DNA from: Gnetum montanum | Taxonomy: Eukaryota; Streptophyta; Gnetopsida; Gnetales; Gnetaceae | Direction: 5' to 3' | NCBI GenBank assembly: GCA_015680685.1 | Contig: MNCI01017481.1 | Coordinates: forward strand, 136,242 to 200,241 | DNA length: 64,000 nt | Shown: piece after piece, positions 1 through 13,520 of the stretch | Numbering within the stretch: the stretch's first letter is position 1 | How the letters are laid out: each line of letters begins with the position of its first letter | Translations under genes and position numbers: made by a program | Notes under the pieces: model-generated | Database searches by the model: none | The model's input: only the letters and a program-made list of their open reading frames with translations | What the model was told of the DNA's origin: nothing

Positions 1-1991
1 AATTAAACAAGATTTTGGTTATCCTCATGTTGGACAAAATAGCATTGATGCTTGGTCTTGTCAAAAGGAATCTAGTAAGAGTATCTTGTAGGATGTAGTA
101 ACTTGGAATGAGAATGAGCTTAAATTTGGAAAAATCCTTAGAAGAATGGATGATACAGAAGATGACCATAGATTCTCTTATCTTAAAGAACATGAACAAG
201 AAGGATCATCATCCAAAAGAATTGATGAAAGAGAATCAAAGGGTAAGGAGGTACTCCATGATAAAGGACCTCATCTTAAACTTCATTAGTCTTTTTCATC
301 TCAAACGCAAGGTAAGTCATGGTAAGTCATCTCAAAATTTTGTTCTATCTTTGAATAGTTTAGAAATTTTCTTTTTAAAAGCAAATCAAAATAGTATGGC
401 TATCTCTCATACTTAAACTTTTTAGCTACACATCATGAAAAAGGCCTATTCTTGTAGAATCTAAGAATCAAGAATGACATTGCATTCATGTTTATCATAA
501 GATGCCACTAATTTAATAATATAAGACCATGTGCTAAATATGTTTAGTTTGTTGATCAAGAAGAAAGAAATACATGTTTTGATATGTGCTTGCTAATTTT
601 TATCTAAGATTTTTTATAAGTCATTGAATTACACACTTTTTAAAAAGCTAGGTAATGAAGAAATAAACTTTAGGTTAAAAATGAGCACATATGTAAGGGG
701 AGCTTGGACCTCATGAATTATTATGAGACATCCATACATGAAAGTGTGTGAAGATTTTTTTTGGAAGGTATATGAAAGGTATATTCATTTGCTACTAGAG
801 AAAAATATTTGTGGTTTAGTTTTTAACATGTCTACTATCGTAGAGTGATCATCAATTTACTTTTATGGAAATCAATTCTTGAAATATTTAGCATGATAAA
901 TGATGTTATCTTGATCCTTCATGTGAGCATTAATCTAATCCTTGAAAGTTGGATATATATGTATTTACTCTCTTGTCATGAAATTACTAAGCCTTTGTTG
1001 ATGTCTCAAAAAGAGTAAATTATTGAGTGATTATTGAATCATGTGACATTGGTTTATTTTTTATTAATGGCTTATTCAGACAAGTTACATGACTCTAAAC
1101 ACTCAAACATTAGACTTCAACCTTTGGTATTAAATTATCTTGGACATTATTTGAAAGGCTTGGCTTAGTTATGTTTGGATTAGTTGTGGATCATTGATAA
1201 GGGGCATCTCTTAAATCGAATTTGGTTTGTCAGCCCTATGAAATAATGCTATGAAATCTGCTTTACTTGACTGATTTTATAAATTTTTGTATCTCTATGA
1301 TAGTACTGCATACTATGAATATATCTTCTTAGAGTACATAAGCCCTCTATTGCTAATATGAACTAAAGCAAAAAGTACTCACACTTTCATTATGAAATAT
1401 TCTTATGAAGGTCTAAAAATAAATGGATAATATACCTTAAACTTCCTCAAGATACACGTGATCCATATGCACATCTTAGAAATTGCCTTATCTCCTAATC
1501 TAGAGATTGATCTAAAAATTCCTTATGGTTCAAAGTATGTATGTGCTTATTCATATGAAATTTCATGCTAATGGAAATATATTTGTAAACTCTTATAATG
1601 TCTTACTCGGATGAAGATTGTGTACTCTTTTGATCTATCTTGTTTCTAGAATCCACTCCTTTTTGATGATCTCCAAAAAAGCAAAAAAATTGCAATTTGA
1701 ATATGATTCATTGTGCTATTATGAATATCATTTGTGATTGTAATATGATGATGTGAAATGACATAATAACTTGTAATATGATTGTGATTTGTGGAATATA
1801 GTACACCATTGGGATATGATGAATATAGTGGATATATTTAAACTAGTTTCATGAGCAATATTGCGATTATATGTCTTAATGACTTATGAGTTGAATAACT
1901 ATAGTAAGGATGTATCATGTTTATCTCAATTGATTTTTGGACCTACTAACCCATTTTTCTTAAGTTTTGAACATCACTAAAAGGAGGAGAT
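1..1991 (+). mobile_element. Decayed internal region ending at a copia-type polypurine tract
   Basis: AT-rich sequence without a readable protein. It is assigned to a Ty1/copia element only because it ends in a purine-rich tract (about 1976-1991, AAAAGGAGGAGAT) directly before an LTR that starts TGTTGATC, the arrangement typical of plant copia/SIRE elements. I could not recognise copia RT or RNase H in any frame, so the internal part may be non-coding or too decayed. Confidence 0.35.
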
Positions 1992-3152
1992 TGTTGATCT
2001 TATCGTATGCTAAAACCTTAAATAAAATGGAGAACAAAGAATGTTTTTCATGGATGATGTGTTAACAAGACATGAACAAGAACTCCACATCAAGACTAAG
2101 GACTCAAGGAAAATGAGTTCTACAACAAATTGATAGATTAAATATATAATGATCCAACATGAGAACATGAATGAGCATGAACTAAAACCAATGATTAAAA
2201 ACCAAATGAAGATGCTCCAAGGATTAGAAAGAATCCAAATTAACAAGAGAAAGCCTCAAGAACTAGAGTTCAAGAGTTGAGGAGACATCTCCAATAAATA
2301 GTAGATGTCTCTATCAAGAAGAAAGAAGTCATAGAAAGATGTCTTTGAGAAATAGTAGACATTTCATCTAAAACAAGAAGTCTCCCTAGAGATGTCTCTA
2401 TAGAGATGACCCACATTAGAATGAGACATCTCTTCAAAATTGAGGTAGATCTCAGGTAGACATCCAAACTTTAAAGGAGAGATATACACTAGCCATTGGG
2501 TAGTCGTTGCACAAATTTTGAGGTATTTTTAGAAACTTTGAAGCTATAAGAAAGCATCAAATTTTTTAGAATTGTAAAATTGTTGTCAACATTAAAGCAA
2601 TCATTGTCATATCTATGCTCTTGTACTCTTGTTCTTCATTGTCACATGATTTTCTTGGTTGTATGTTAATTGTATGTTGAATTGAGCTTTAATGACAAGG
2701 ACTTGTAATTGTAGTTACGTTCTTTCCTCATATCACTTATTTTTCTTGTTGCCTTCGGGGATTGATGTGCTTCTTGCAAGAAGACATTTGTATTAATCTT
2801 CTTGGGATTAAGTGGTTTTGTAGCACCAAAACACTCTGGGATGGAGCTCAATTTTGCAAAGGTTGTGGGATTCTCTAAACCACATTTTGAGCTTATGGAG
2901 GCCTTGTTGGGCTAAGAGATTTTGCAACAATGAATTTCTCTATATCAAAGCTCAAATCTTGTAAAGGTTGTGATGTCCTCTAAACCACATTTTAAAAGAA
3001 AAAAAGTGTGGAGGTGTGCAAAGAATCTAACCTCTGATTGTGGACTATCCAAGTTGGAGAACCATATAATTTTTGTTGTGTTTTGTATGATAAGTTTGAC
3101 TTCAAGTTAGGGAACTTATTCAACCCCCCTTCTAAGTTTTGGATCCTCAACA
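1992..3152 (+). mobile_element. 3' LTR of a SIRE-like Ty1/copia element
   Basis: Begins TGTTGATC after a purine tract and ends GGATCCTCAACA, so the ends form the TG...CA inverted pair expected of an LTR (about 1.16 kb). Right after position 3152 the next sequence matches the gag C-terminal part of a different Ty3/gypsy family (compare 41.2-41.4 kb), so the copia element was inserted into that gag. Around 2280-2470 there is a cluster of the word AGATGTCT/AGACATCT. The left LTR lies outside the window. Confidence 0.55.
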
Positions 3153-4130
3153 CATACAAGAATCAAGGGCATATGAACTTAATCCAAGATTCATCAAAAA
3201 GAAAATGCCAAAATAGTTACCTTACCATCAAGGTAACTATAGATAGACCTTCCAACCAACCTATTATCTAAGTGGGCCTTATCCACAACAATAGGAGCAA
3301 TATCAGCAACAATGGCAACAAACACAACCATGGGCAATGCCACCACCAAGGTAGTAGTATCCATATCCTTTAATAGATCCTTATGGATATTATGTGTAGC
3401 ATTCGATATCTCCAAGAAACATAGTAGTTCACACTTATCAATATTATCCACATGAGTACTATAGACCTCCAACTCCAAGGATTGATTCTAGTCCATATGT
3501 ACATCAAAAAATAGCTAGTCCATTAAGTCAATCTTCCAATCCTCTACTACCAGTGCCACCACCTACAATGCAAAGTGAGTTATCATCATGCTCACAACCA
3601 AAGAACACAATGAGGATAGTGGACATGTAAGAGGAAGCAATTATGAATAAACCTCAATCCAGGAAAGGAGTATGATGAGGGGTCCTCATCCTTCAAGCCT
3701 CAATCCAAATAGCAAGCCATAAAACATGCAAGGATCTACTTAATTCTAGGTCAAGGGTAATCCTTATATCACAAAACATGTATAAGGCCTCGAATCTTCT
3801 ACCATTAAAGAATAGTAATATTCAACTAGAGCTTGCAAACTAGTCAATCAAAGTTCCATTAGGATAGGTGGATGATGTTATTGATACCATTAGTTGCTAT
3901 TGTTATCTTGCTAATTTCCTAGTCATTCATGTGGGTAAAAACAAGGGAGAGTTTTCTATTATTATGGGAAGAGCTTGGCTCATCTCTATGGATGCTAATC
4001 TTGGAATCAGAGGCTTTTCCTTGGAAATTTTCAAGGAAGATGAAGCTAGAATTGTTCAACAACATAGATTTTCATGTATCACATAAAGTGATAATGGGTA
4101 TATTTTCATGCAGAAAATATGGGTAGTTAA
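3153..4130 (+). pseudogene. Element A: gag C-terminal part and aspartic protease remnant (Ty3/gypsy)
   Basis: The peptide starting GHMNLIQDSS at about 3167 aligns with GYMPYIHDLH of element E at about 41.24 kb, followed in both by a Gln/Pro/Tyr-rich stretch that is typical of the end of a gag polyprotein. From 3868 the frame reads a protease C-terminal part (GEFSIIMGRAWL), matching GDFPIIMEGAWL in element E. The catalytic Asp-Ser-Gly region itself is not readable here. Several in-frame stops break the frame. The upstream gag is removed by the copia insertion at 3152. Confidence 0.6.
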
Positions 4131-4639
4131 ACAAGAAAGTAGCACAACATGCAAAAGATGTGTTGAAAAAATATGTGTGTAGAGATGCCTATATGTGACA
4201 CCCACTAAACATGAAGGCACCTAGTGGCTAGTCACTAATGAAGAAACATAATAAAAAATATACATGGAACCAACTCAAATTATAAGCACCTACATGGAAG
4301 AGACAAACAAGATAGAGTAATTAAGAAGAAGACATCCTTATCCACATTCAGGCCAAAAAGAAGAAATTAAATGGAGACAACTCAAGATCTTAGATAAAGT
4401 GGAATCTCAACCATTAGAGTTAAAGGCCCTACTAGCAGCACTAGAATATACTTTTCTAAACAACAATAAGCTTATCATCATTAACACTAACCTGGATAAA
4501 GAACATAAAAATAAATTATTGGAATATTCAATAAATGACCAATAGCTTTTGCATGTGCTTACGATAAGATAACAAGTATTGATCCACAAGTTTATCAACA
4601 ATGGATATACACAAATCCAACCATTAAGCCACATCACCA

Positions 4640-5440
4640 ACCTCAAAGTTAGTAAAAGTTAGTGAAACAAGAATTGGAAAAGTTAGTAAAAGTAGGTATC
4701 ATTTACCCCATCATAGATAGTGAATGAGTAAGCCCATTGGTCATTGTTCTGAAAAAGGATGGTAAGTGGAGAGTATGTATTGATTTTTAGCTATTGAATA
4801 CTATGATATTTAAGGACCATTTCACTCTTCTGTTTGTTGACCAAGTCCTAGACACTATAGCAGAACATCAATACTGTAACTTTCTAGATGGGTATAGCAG
4901 GTACAATGAAATTTGCATTGCACTAGAAGATTAGGAAAAGACTACGTTCACCAGTCCTTGAGGAACATTTGCTTACAAAAAAATGTCTTTTGAATCATGC
5001 ATTATGCTTGCCACTTTTTGAAGATTAGTATTAAGTATCTTCCATAAACATATAAGTAATGGTGTTGAGGTATTTATGGATGAATTTTTTAACCTATGGG
5101 CTAGACTTCAAACAACCATTGGACCATTTAGAGAAAGCATTGAAAATATGCGTAGAGATAAATTTGAAGCTTAGCTAGTAGAAAAGCCATCTAATGGTCC
5201 AAGATGAAATCATGCTAGAACATAAATTTTTACAAAAGGGAATCGAGGTAGATCCTAAGATTAGAGTGATATAGATTATCGTCCAAAGGCCACAAAATGT
5301 CAAACATGTTTAATCATTTCTAGGCCACACAGGATATTATAGAAGGCCTATAGAGAATTTTTCAAAAATTACAAAACCATTGGTAGAACTAACCAAGAAA
5401 TATGTACCATTTTAGTGGATAGAATCATGTGAGAAGGCAT
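4640..5440 (+). pseudogene. Element A: Ty3/gypsy reverse transcriptase remnant
   Basis: Conceptual translation with stops gives the ordered RT blocks: SPLVIVLKKDGKWRVCIDF, then a YCNFLDGYSRYNEI block, then TTFTSP.GTFAYKKM, then VFMDEFF where the YVDD box should be. The order and spacing are those of plant Ty3/gypsy RT. The YxDD catalytic box reads VFMDEF, so the second aspartate is lost. Most stops are TAG. It lies directly downstream of the protease remnant and upstream of RNase H and integrase. Confidence 0.75.
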
Positions 5441-5900
5441 TTAAGACTTGAAAAATAGAAGTTAATTAGAACACCAATTCTCTAAGCTCCAGATTGATCT
5501 AAGCATTTTCCATATCATGATAGATGCTTCCAATTATGAACTAGGTGTAGTACTAATGCAATTAGATGACCAAAAAAGGCCATATTATATACATTATGTG
5601 TAGAAGCATCATCGGAGCATAGCTCAATTACACCACCATAGAGAAGGAGCTTATGGCAATGGTGTACACACTAGAAAAGTTCATACACTATTTGCTTGGG
5701 TATCCAATTTATGTTTATATAGATTATAGTGCAATATGATTCCTAATGAATAAGCAATAGTAAGTCCTAGGGTGATCAGATGGCTTGTCATTTTACATGA
5801 ATTTGAAATTACCATGATTGACAAGAAAGACATGAAAAATGTAGCAGCAGATCACTTGTCAAGGTTGAGATGGAAACCATAGGAGCAAGAAGAACCATTA
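5441..5900 (+). pseudogene. Element A: RNase H remnant
   Basis: After the RT connection (KPLVELTKKY at about 5380 in pieces) the frame continues through a decayed RNase H-like part: a FHIMIDASNYELGVVLMQ-like stretch at about 5507-5570, where DAS provides the first acidic residue. Further on is KNVAADHLSRLR at about 5837-5870, the usual end of a Ty3 RNase H. The ADHLSR motif strongly fixes the identity. The frame is interrupted by several stops. Confidence 0.65.
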
Positions 5901-5924
5901 TTAGATCAATTCCATAATGAAAAC

Positions 5925-7210
5925 TTGTTCACAACGATAATAATGGTTGTTGACTTAATAGATAAGTCATGGATAACTAATTACATTATTGACTTAACCA
6001 CACAAGAGCTTCCTATTGAGTGGAGTAAGAAACAAAAAAAGCAATTCCTTCATAAAGTCAAAAGATATATGGAGATAAATAGGAATATTTACAATATTTG
6101 CACTGATAGATTAGTTTGATGGTGTGTATGAAAAGGTAATCAACAAAGTATCCTACAAGATGCACATGAAGGGCCATGCAGTGGTCATTATGATAGGTGT
6201 AGGATAGCACTTAAACTGATGATGGAAGGCTACGTTTGGCCTACCATATTCTAAGGTGCCCATAACTTCACTCAATCTTGTGAATGATGCTAGAAATATG
6301 GAGGAATAACAGATAAAAATAAAGGACCATAGCAATGGATACAGCCATTAGAACAATTTGATATCTAGAAAATTAACATCATGGGATCCATCATGCCAAT
6401 GTCGAATGGGAAAGCCTATATCATAATGATCATGGATTATTGTACAAAGTGGGAAGAGGTAGCTGTAGTTAAATATTTTATAGCCAAAATAGCTACCAAA
6501 TTTTTTCAACATGTGGTAAATAGATTTAAAGTACCAAAGATGCTTATCTCAAATAATGAAACTCATTTTACCAGTGCTACTTTTAAGAAGCTCATGTAGC
6601 AACTCAAGGTGAACCATAAATTGACCATGCCATATCATCCCTAAGTGAATGATCACACTAAAGTAACTAACTAAGAAATCACAAGAATATTAACTAGGAA
6701 AATTAGTATATTCAGAAAGGATTAGAGCACTAAGATGAATGATGCTCTATAGAATTATAGAACCACATGGAACTAACCCATTAGATACTCATCCTATGAG
6801 CTATTTTAGGGTAAATTACCTATGCTCCCAATCTAGGTAGAGATCCAAAATCTAGCTACTTTTAGTAAAATAGACCTCAACCTAAGCTTAGCAAAGAAGG
6901 AATGACTCATGAACCTCAATCTATTAGAGGAAAATAGGCTAGTAGCACTCATGAGTAATGAGATCCATAAGAAGTAATCTAAGCATAGGCATGATGCTCA
7001 AATATGTCAAGTGTCAGTACAACTAGGTGATAAGGTCCTATACTACAATCCTAACCATGTCCAACAATAGGCTAAGTTCCAAACACTTTGTGAGGGATCA
7101 TACATCATCTAGACAACTTATCCATATGGTGCCATGCACATTTACCATCTGTCTAGCCCACATAAGTTCATCTTAGAAAACATCTAGTAGGTCAAGCCCT
7201 ATTATGAACA
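5925..7210 (+). pseudogene. Element A: integrase remnant
   Basis: Begins with the post-RNase H linker (ELPIEWSKKQKKQFLHKVKR) and then a zinc-binding region, HEGPCSGHY...C..C (about 6165-6300). The core has IMGSIMPMSNGKAYIIMIMD at about 6381 and KVPKMLISNNETHF at 6530-6565, where the usual second Asp of TDNG is Asn. The C-terminal part follows with LGDKVLYYNP at about 7025-7060. No chromodomain is seen. Frequent TAG codons sit where Gln or Trp is usual. The protein is not functional. Confidence 0.75.
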
Positions 7211-7299
7211 TCCCAATTCAGCTATGGATTCTATCTAGTCCACCAATCTATCCTCTACCTATTCAATTTTCTAGCTAACTAGTCCCAATCATAGTTGTG

Positions 7300-9030
7300 G
7301 GGGTGTCCATTATGACATGTAGGTACATACTAAATTTTTCCTACTTTCTTGATATATTTTTCTATACTTATATATATTTTTAATTTCTTAATAATTTTCT
7401 ATTCTTGAAGTTTTCAAATTCTTTGACAATTTTCCATTTGTACTTTTTTTTTCAATTTTTGATATCTTTTAAAGTTTTTTCACTTGTACATATTCTTGTT
7501 AATTTTCAATTAAATACACCAAATAAAGCAAGATGTAGTCTCAATAAGGTGAATATTTCTCTATATTATAAAGTCATTAGAGACTAATTACCTATACAAT
7601 GAGACCATGACATCCATCCATCCATTCCAATAATAAGAGGCTCTTACCATGGCCATAATAATATTCTTCTCACAATAAAACTAAGAATAAACTTGTGATC
7701 ATTATTCCTAGATAGAAGAGTTAAGAACCAAGTGGGAATGAAAAGGAGGTGACATCAAGGAGGCTTGTGGATTTTTTGGGACTACTGCCATGAGTTTTAT
7801 CCTATTGTTAAGGATGTATTATGCTCTTGATCTTTAACAAAAAATGGAAGTAGGAGGACAATAAGTGTTGCCTTACAATGTCACTAGACATACATGTTAC
7901 CCATGCTTGAAGGTAGGTGGCTTCTCAAAAATCTAAAAAATAAAAAATTTGCTACTAATAAACTCCTTCCATGAACTGCATTGCTAAGTGGTAATACTCC
8001 TTGCAATAGTGGTAGTCTTATGGTTGTTAGCTCTATGGATGAAACAATGTGATGTTACTGGAAAGTGTTTTGAACTTGGTTTTAATCTTGGATGGAAGGG
8101 GTAGTGATTAACCTTAATCACACATTACACACAAGGATTCATTATGCCTATGGTAAGCCACCTTATATTCCAATTTCTACAATACATTCTACATACCATT
8201 TCACCTCATTGTATATTTAATCATAGCTTTATGATTTGTATAATATAGTGTTATTTTTCCAATCTAGCAATATTAACATGTGTGTTTTTCTAGATAGGCA
8301 TGTCTTACAATACATTCCTTGAGTGCCTATGGACACTTGTAGGCTTTGGTTATACAAGGGCACTAAGCGTTGAAGCTTACTTTAAGAAGGATCCACTTGT
8401 ATAACTTTTGTATCTCATACTTAACAAGAAATTCCACATCATCTTATGTCTTCCAAAATAATATAGGCTCAATAAATACTTCCCATATCATCCTAGAACC
8501 TATTCTATAATTTAGAATCTTCAATCCATCTCATATGGACTCAATAACCTTTCATTGCCTGAAATTACTTTCTTAAGATTTGAAAGCTAAATTTTTGAAT
8601 TCTAAGCATCGTCAATGATCCATGATCCTTTAGACACTCTCTGTGTCTTCCATATTATCCAATTGACTCATTTTTTCCATTTGAAATATCTCAAAAATTA
8701 AAATTGTTCTAGAGTGACTTGTGATGTCACATCTATGATGTCATGCATATAAAAATAGTATATATATAAGTAGGAGTTAGAAAAAATTTTCATTCAACCA
8801 TTTTGTAATAAGAAGAGTTTTTGTAGTTTTCTAAGCTCTGGCAACCTAGCTTCCTAAAGTGATAACTTCCTTACCGTAGCTTCAATTTCAATGATTCTTG
8901 AACTCTATTGATCCTAGAGCACTCAACTTAGTCATGAGTGGTTAGTGTATGTACATTTGAGAAATTTGAGCCAAAATTTTCTAATGTCTAAAGGACATTA
9001 TCAAGGGTATGTATAGAAGAGTAATAAGAA
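7300..9030 (+). mobile_element. Probable 3' LTR of element A and non-coding sequence
   Basis: A G-rich tract, GTTGTGGGGG, ends at about 7310 just after the integrase frame, followed by TGTCCATTATG, which fits a polypurine tract and LTR start. The rest is AT-rich with no gene. A possible promoter (ATATAAAAATAG) is at about 8747, followed by a sequence resembling the region after the TATA box at 46.36 kb. The right LTR boundary is not defined, and part of this stretch may be the 5' LTR of element X. Confidence 0.35.
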
Positions 9031-9039
9031 CATTACACC

Positions 9040-10513
9040 TAAATAACCAAATTTTATCCAAAGAACTTAACTAAACCTCATAGATAACCATATTAACCAA
9101 GAAAGGGTATGATAAATGAGGAAATAATAACTACAAATGGTCAAAATAATAAGGAATATAACACTTGGAGGTTTCTTTTAAAAAAAATTCTAACTCCAAA
9201 AATCATAATAAGGAAATAACTTAATCTAACCAAGAGTGCGAGAAGGATTACAAGCCATTAAAAATTAATAAGAATATTTTAATAATTCCAAACTCTTATG
9301 GATTGAAAATGGTCCCAAAGAGACCAGTAACTAAAAGACCTTCTTAACAAGATGGTAAGAAACCAAGATGCCATGTAAGAGGCCAAACTAGAAGCACAAA
9401 ATCCTCAAGCTGAACATGCAAAGCAGGAGGTGTAATCATTCAGCATCCACTAACAAGCTCCTACAAGTGAACAATTTGTAGAAATAGAAGCAAAGGTCTG
9501 GCTAGTACTAGAGCAGGAGCAACATCTCACGTTGTCCAATGAATGCCTCCATGTCATATAAGAGAAATCTATCATTTCCACAATTATCGTGAAGCTTAAC
9601 TTTGGTCCATTTACAAAATTTTCTCCAAAGGCTGTGAAGACACAATTCCAAGCATCTCCCTTATGGCCTACATTGTCTAATAGTGATGAATGGTATTTGG
9701 AAGAGACTTATCAATTTTGGCAAAATAAGAAAGCTGATGCTATAGTGAAAATAGAAGTGTTTTAGTATCTTATTTAGTAGAGGTAATTGCCAAAGCCCTA
9801 AATATCTCAAATGAAGTAGCTAATGTGGCATAAATTTCCACAAGGTCTAACATAGATGCTAATAAATTATGGCTACAAAGAGCCTACAGTAAGGAAGATA
9901 AAGATTATAGTGAGATGATTGCCAAAGAAAATATCTACTTTAAGACTAGGATGTACGACCTATTCTTCACCAAAATGCTCAATCATATTTCAACCTATGC
10001 AACCTGAGGAAGTGTAATTTTGATGGGGAAATTTAACACCAACATCACCCATTTTCTCTTCTTAGAAATTTAAAGGTGGTTCAAGGAGAAGAAGGTGGGC
10101 AAACCAGCACTACCATTCCCTTACCTAATAAGGAAGATATGTAAGCAAGTAGGAATCTTGGACTACACCAATGATGTCTAGAGGAAAGCCCATAATACTT
10201 CCCATGTAGAAATGTCAAAGCCAGTGCCTCCTAAGAAAGATTAGCTAGAGAAGCCAACAGGCACTAAGAGAGCTATAGGTTTAACTCTTGTTGGTAACAT
10301 TCTAGCTACCAATCAATAATAGCAATAGGACATAGTAGCTAGCCACCAATTGAACAACAACAACAAGCTCTACTACCACCACCATAATACAATAGACCAT
10401 CAATGAGCCATCTACAATAGATTGTAGAAATAATAAGCTAGGGAACAATGAAGGACATCAATCTCTATAAAATTAGAAAAAGCGTAGTTAGGACCATAAT
10501 TTTTACAAACCCT
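9040..10513 (+). pseudogene. Element X, 5' part: gag-like coiled-coil reading frame
   Basis: A broken plus-strand frame gives a long conserved-looking protein. It has an N-terminal Glu/Gln-rich helix region (about 9390-9550), then PLWPTLSNSDEWYLEETYQ at about 9660-9715, then a stretch with ITHFLFLEI and KVGKPALPFPYLIRKICKQV at about 10040-10160, ending in Gln-rich repeats at about 10310-10400. The PFPYLI-type block recalls proteins of unknown function in large plant retrotransposons. I cannot name a domain. The frame stops at the insertion of element D and may continue at 44.5 kb. Confidence 0.45.
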
Positions 10514-13497
10514 ACTATTGGTAATTGTTTGGGACCACCAATGTTGTATGGCCTCCTGGTGTCATGAATTTTATAAGTCATGGGATTGAAGGTGTTCTTC
10601 AAACAAGATTTAGATTCTTGCTATTCTCTAGCAACACGAAGGCCCAGATACCTCCAAATAAACTCAGTAGGTATGAAACATACTAGAAGTGAGTATGTGT
10701 TTACAATTGTGAATGTTGAAATGGTTGGGTTATGTATTAAATTGTAATCAACTATCATAAAAGAGATTTAGCTAACTTTGTCAACTATCATGAGTTTTTG
10801 AAGATTCTTATTTTGTTCAATCACTTAGTCTATATAGTCCCTATAGTATGCTACTTGCAAAAAATAAAATTTTACAAAAAAAATTGAGCATAATTCTACC
10901 AATCTACTCCTAATTTCCCCTAGAGAGAAAGTTCCACAAGAAAACTAAAAATAGAACTAGTTTCAATGGACTTAGAAAAAGAAAGAAAAGAAAGAAAATT
11001 CATTTGAAATTTCAAATATTTAAGGAAGATAAATTGACATGAGAAAACACTTTGCATTAAATTTATTCCAATTCAACCTCACTATGGCTTGTCCAATCCC
11101 TCTTAGCTCAACAAGCAATTTCATTAAATACAATCTTATTTTACTACCAAAAATTTTGTGCAAATGACAAAGTATGAGTTTCTATTTTGCCTAGTTACTA
11201 GTTGTCAAGAATTTCATTCAATAGAGCCTTTAAAAAATTTGACCATTTTAGGATTGAAATACTAAGGAAATACACTTTAAAACAATGAAGTTATTTAAGT
11301 CATCTCAAAATACTATAGATTTTCCTAGATCCTCTATAATCAAAATAGGCAATTTCATTAAGACATTACTATTAAATTACTCTTGATTTTAACAACATCA
11401 GATATTCTATGGGAAATCTTAATAGAAGTCTAATCTTGCACAAAAATAGAGCTATAAAAAGGCTAGGGAAAATTCCAAAATTAAATGCCAGGCATGATAA
11501 TATCTAAATGATTAAGTAAGTAACTAAAGAAAAATGGGAAAGAATGAATTCATAGGATTAAAAAAAAGTAGCCAAATTGATGTTTTAGCAAGCCATCTTA
11601 TGAATAATCTTCATCATGTTTTTCCAAATCTTTCTTTTTTCTCCTTCCTCCTTTTTCTTCTTCCTTCTTGAAGGTCCTTTTATAGTGACCTTTGGGAGGT
11701 TACAATAATCATGAAAAGTTAGGGGTATTAAAAATATATAGGAATATTAATTTATAACCATCTTAGATGTTATAACTTTCATAGGAAGTCATTAAAAATT
11801 TAAGCTATGGTTGCAAAGTGTTTCCTTGGTAACAAATATCATGGAGATCACCATAGGAAGTTACAAAAATTAGAGAAATATATGTCTAAGCTGGAAAGTG
11901 TCTCACAAGAGACTACAAATATCAAGGAGAATTAATCATAATTTCCTATGGAAATTAAATATAAAGTTATATTTAACAAGTGTTCATAAATATTTTTTTT
12001 CTAAGCCATAAGCCCTACCCAGCTTTTAAAATATTGCAATATATATATATAATTTATTATTAAGGCTTTGTAGCTTTATTGCCACTTTCATAAACATGTT
12101 TATACCAAATGTGTAAACATTGCAATGTATGTTTATCTCCTATGGACTTGACACCACACATCAAGTCATCCTCTTCCCACATTTGGAGGAAAACCTACCA
12201 TTTGTTGTGCCCTACTTCAATCCTAATTTCATTTCCTTTGAGAAAACATAGATGCTTTCTAGCCCTTTGTTAATGGAGCTTGTAGCTATGTCACCATTGC
12301 CTTCATTTCCACTACCCACTGTCACCTTCATTGCTACTATCTACCATCACCTTCATTGCCATGTTTAGCTATAACTATTATTGGTAATAGCTCTGCTTGA
12401 GCTGTAGGCATCTTTGTTAAGTTATGGCCTGATCTAGCTAAAAAATGCTATGCATTTCTTTATCATTGTAGTTTGGATTGATAGATTTTTTAGCTCTGTT
12501 TCTATTGCAAGGTTTGGATGTCATTTCTACCAACCCCAATGCCATCTTAGAGCAAACACTGTTTGGGCATTGTAGCTCATTTATGAATTCATAGTGCTCT
12601 ACGCTTGAGTCTAGGCTTTAAAATTTTTTGATGTTTAGATATTCTTTGTTTATTTCTCTTGTCTCTTAATGGGTTCCATTAATTTTCTTGAATAAGAGAT
12701 ATTCCTTATGATTTCATATTTTCTCAACCTTGATATTGTTCATTTGAAATAATATGGTAAAATATGTTTTCACCATTCCAAAAATACCCATCTTATGTTT
12801 TCTCTAGGATGTAATTTTTTGGTAATAACCTAAGTTTTTGTTGTTTTTTTTAAATCCCAAATGAAAATCTTAAGGTTTTTCATAAAAATTTGTGAATTTG
12901 GAAAGGCTTTGTTAAGTTCTACACTCCCCTTCCATTAAATTTCCAAAGCTTATGTAGTGGACAATGTATAATTAAACTCTTACACAGATAATGGTGATTT
13001 GGAAAATTTAGTAGCATTCTATGTTCTTTAACTCTATAAAAGTTTTCTTATTTTTCATATTATTCATTCCATGCAACTAGCAGGTTTCAAAGTTTCTCCT
13101 AAATTCATCATATTTCAACTTCCAGCAAGTATATTCATCACTCAAAACTTCAAACCAATGTGAATGATCACAAGTGCCTCTACTATCTACCACTTAGTCA
13201 TTTCACTTGAGTGAGCAATTATAATATTATTTTTCTTATCCTTTCAAAATCTTTAACTCATACAATGAGAAATCAACATTGAAACCAAGCTCCCTAGTTG
13301 TAAAAATAGACATCCTACTTGTTATTAAAATGTGAATTTACTTCCATTCTACAAGGAAAACAACTAAACTCCAATGAACGTTTTCCTTTTTTTCACTTGT
13401 ATACTATCTTGCATTCACTAACAACATTTTGATTTTAGTTAAACCTAAATATTAATTTATAAATTTTGCTCCATAAGATGGCTTAAATGTATCAACA
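10514..13497 (-). mobile_element. Element D: 3' LTR (about 3 kb)
   Basis: This sequence is repeated, diverged, at 37185-38465 plus 42813-44470. Matching landmarks are ACTATTGG.AA.TGTTTGGGAC at one end and a GTATNAACA end at the other. Read on the minus strand it begins TGTTGATACATT directly after a purine tract (13498-13520). It contains a pyrimidine-rich block at about 11620-11690 and a TA-rich run at about 12040. No gene is seen in it. Confidence 0.75.
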
Positions 13498-13520
13498 TTT
13501 CATACCCCCCCCCTTTTACA
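13498..13520 (-). other. Element D polypurine tract
   Basis: On the minus strand the sequence reads AAAAGGGGGGGGGTATG immediately before the LTR start, the expected primer position for plus-strand DNA synthesis. The run of nine G (C on the plus strand) is prone to length error. Confidence 0.6.

Noticed and set aside
1-1991. Copia RT or RNase H in the left end
   Set aside because: No frame gave recognisable motifs, so only the LTR and polypurine tract are claimed.
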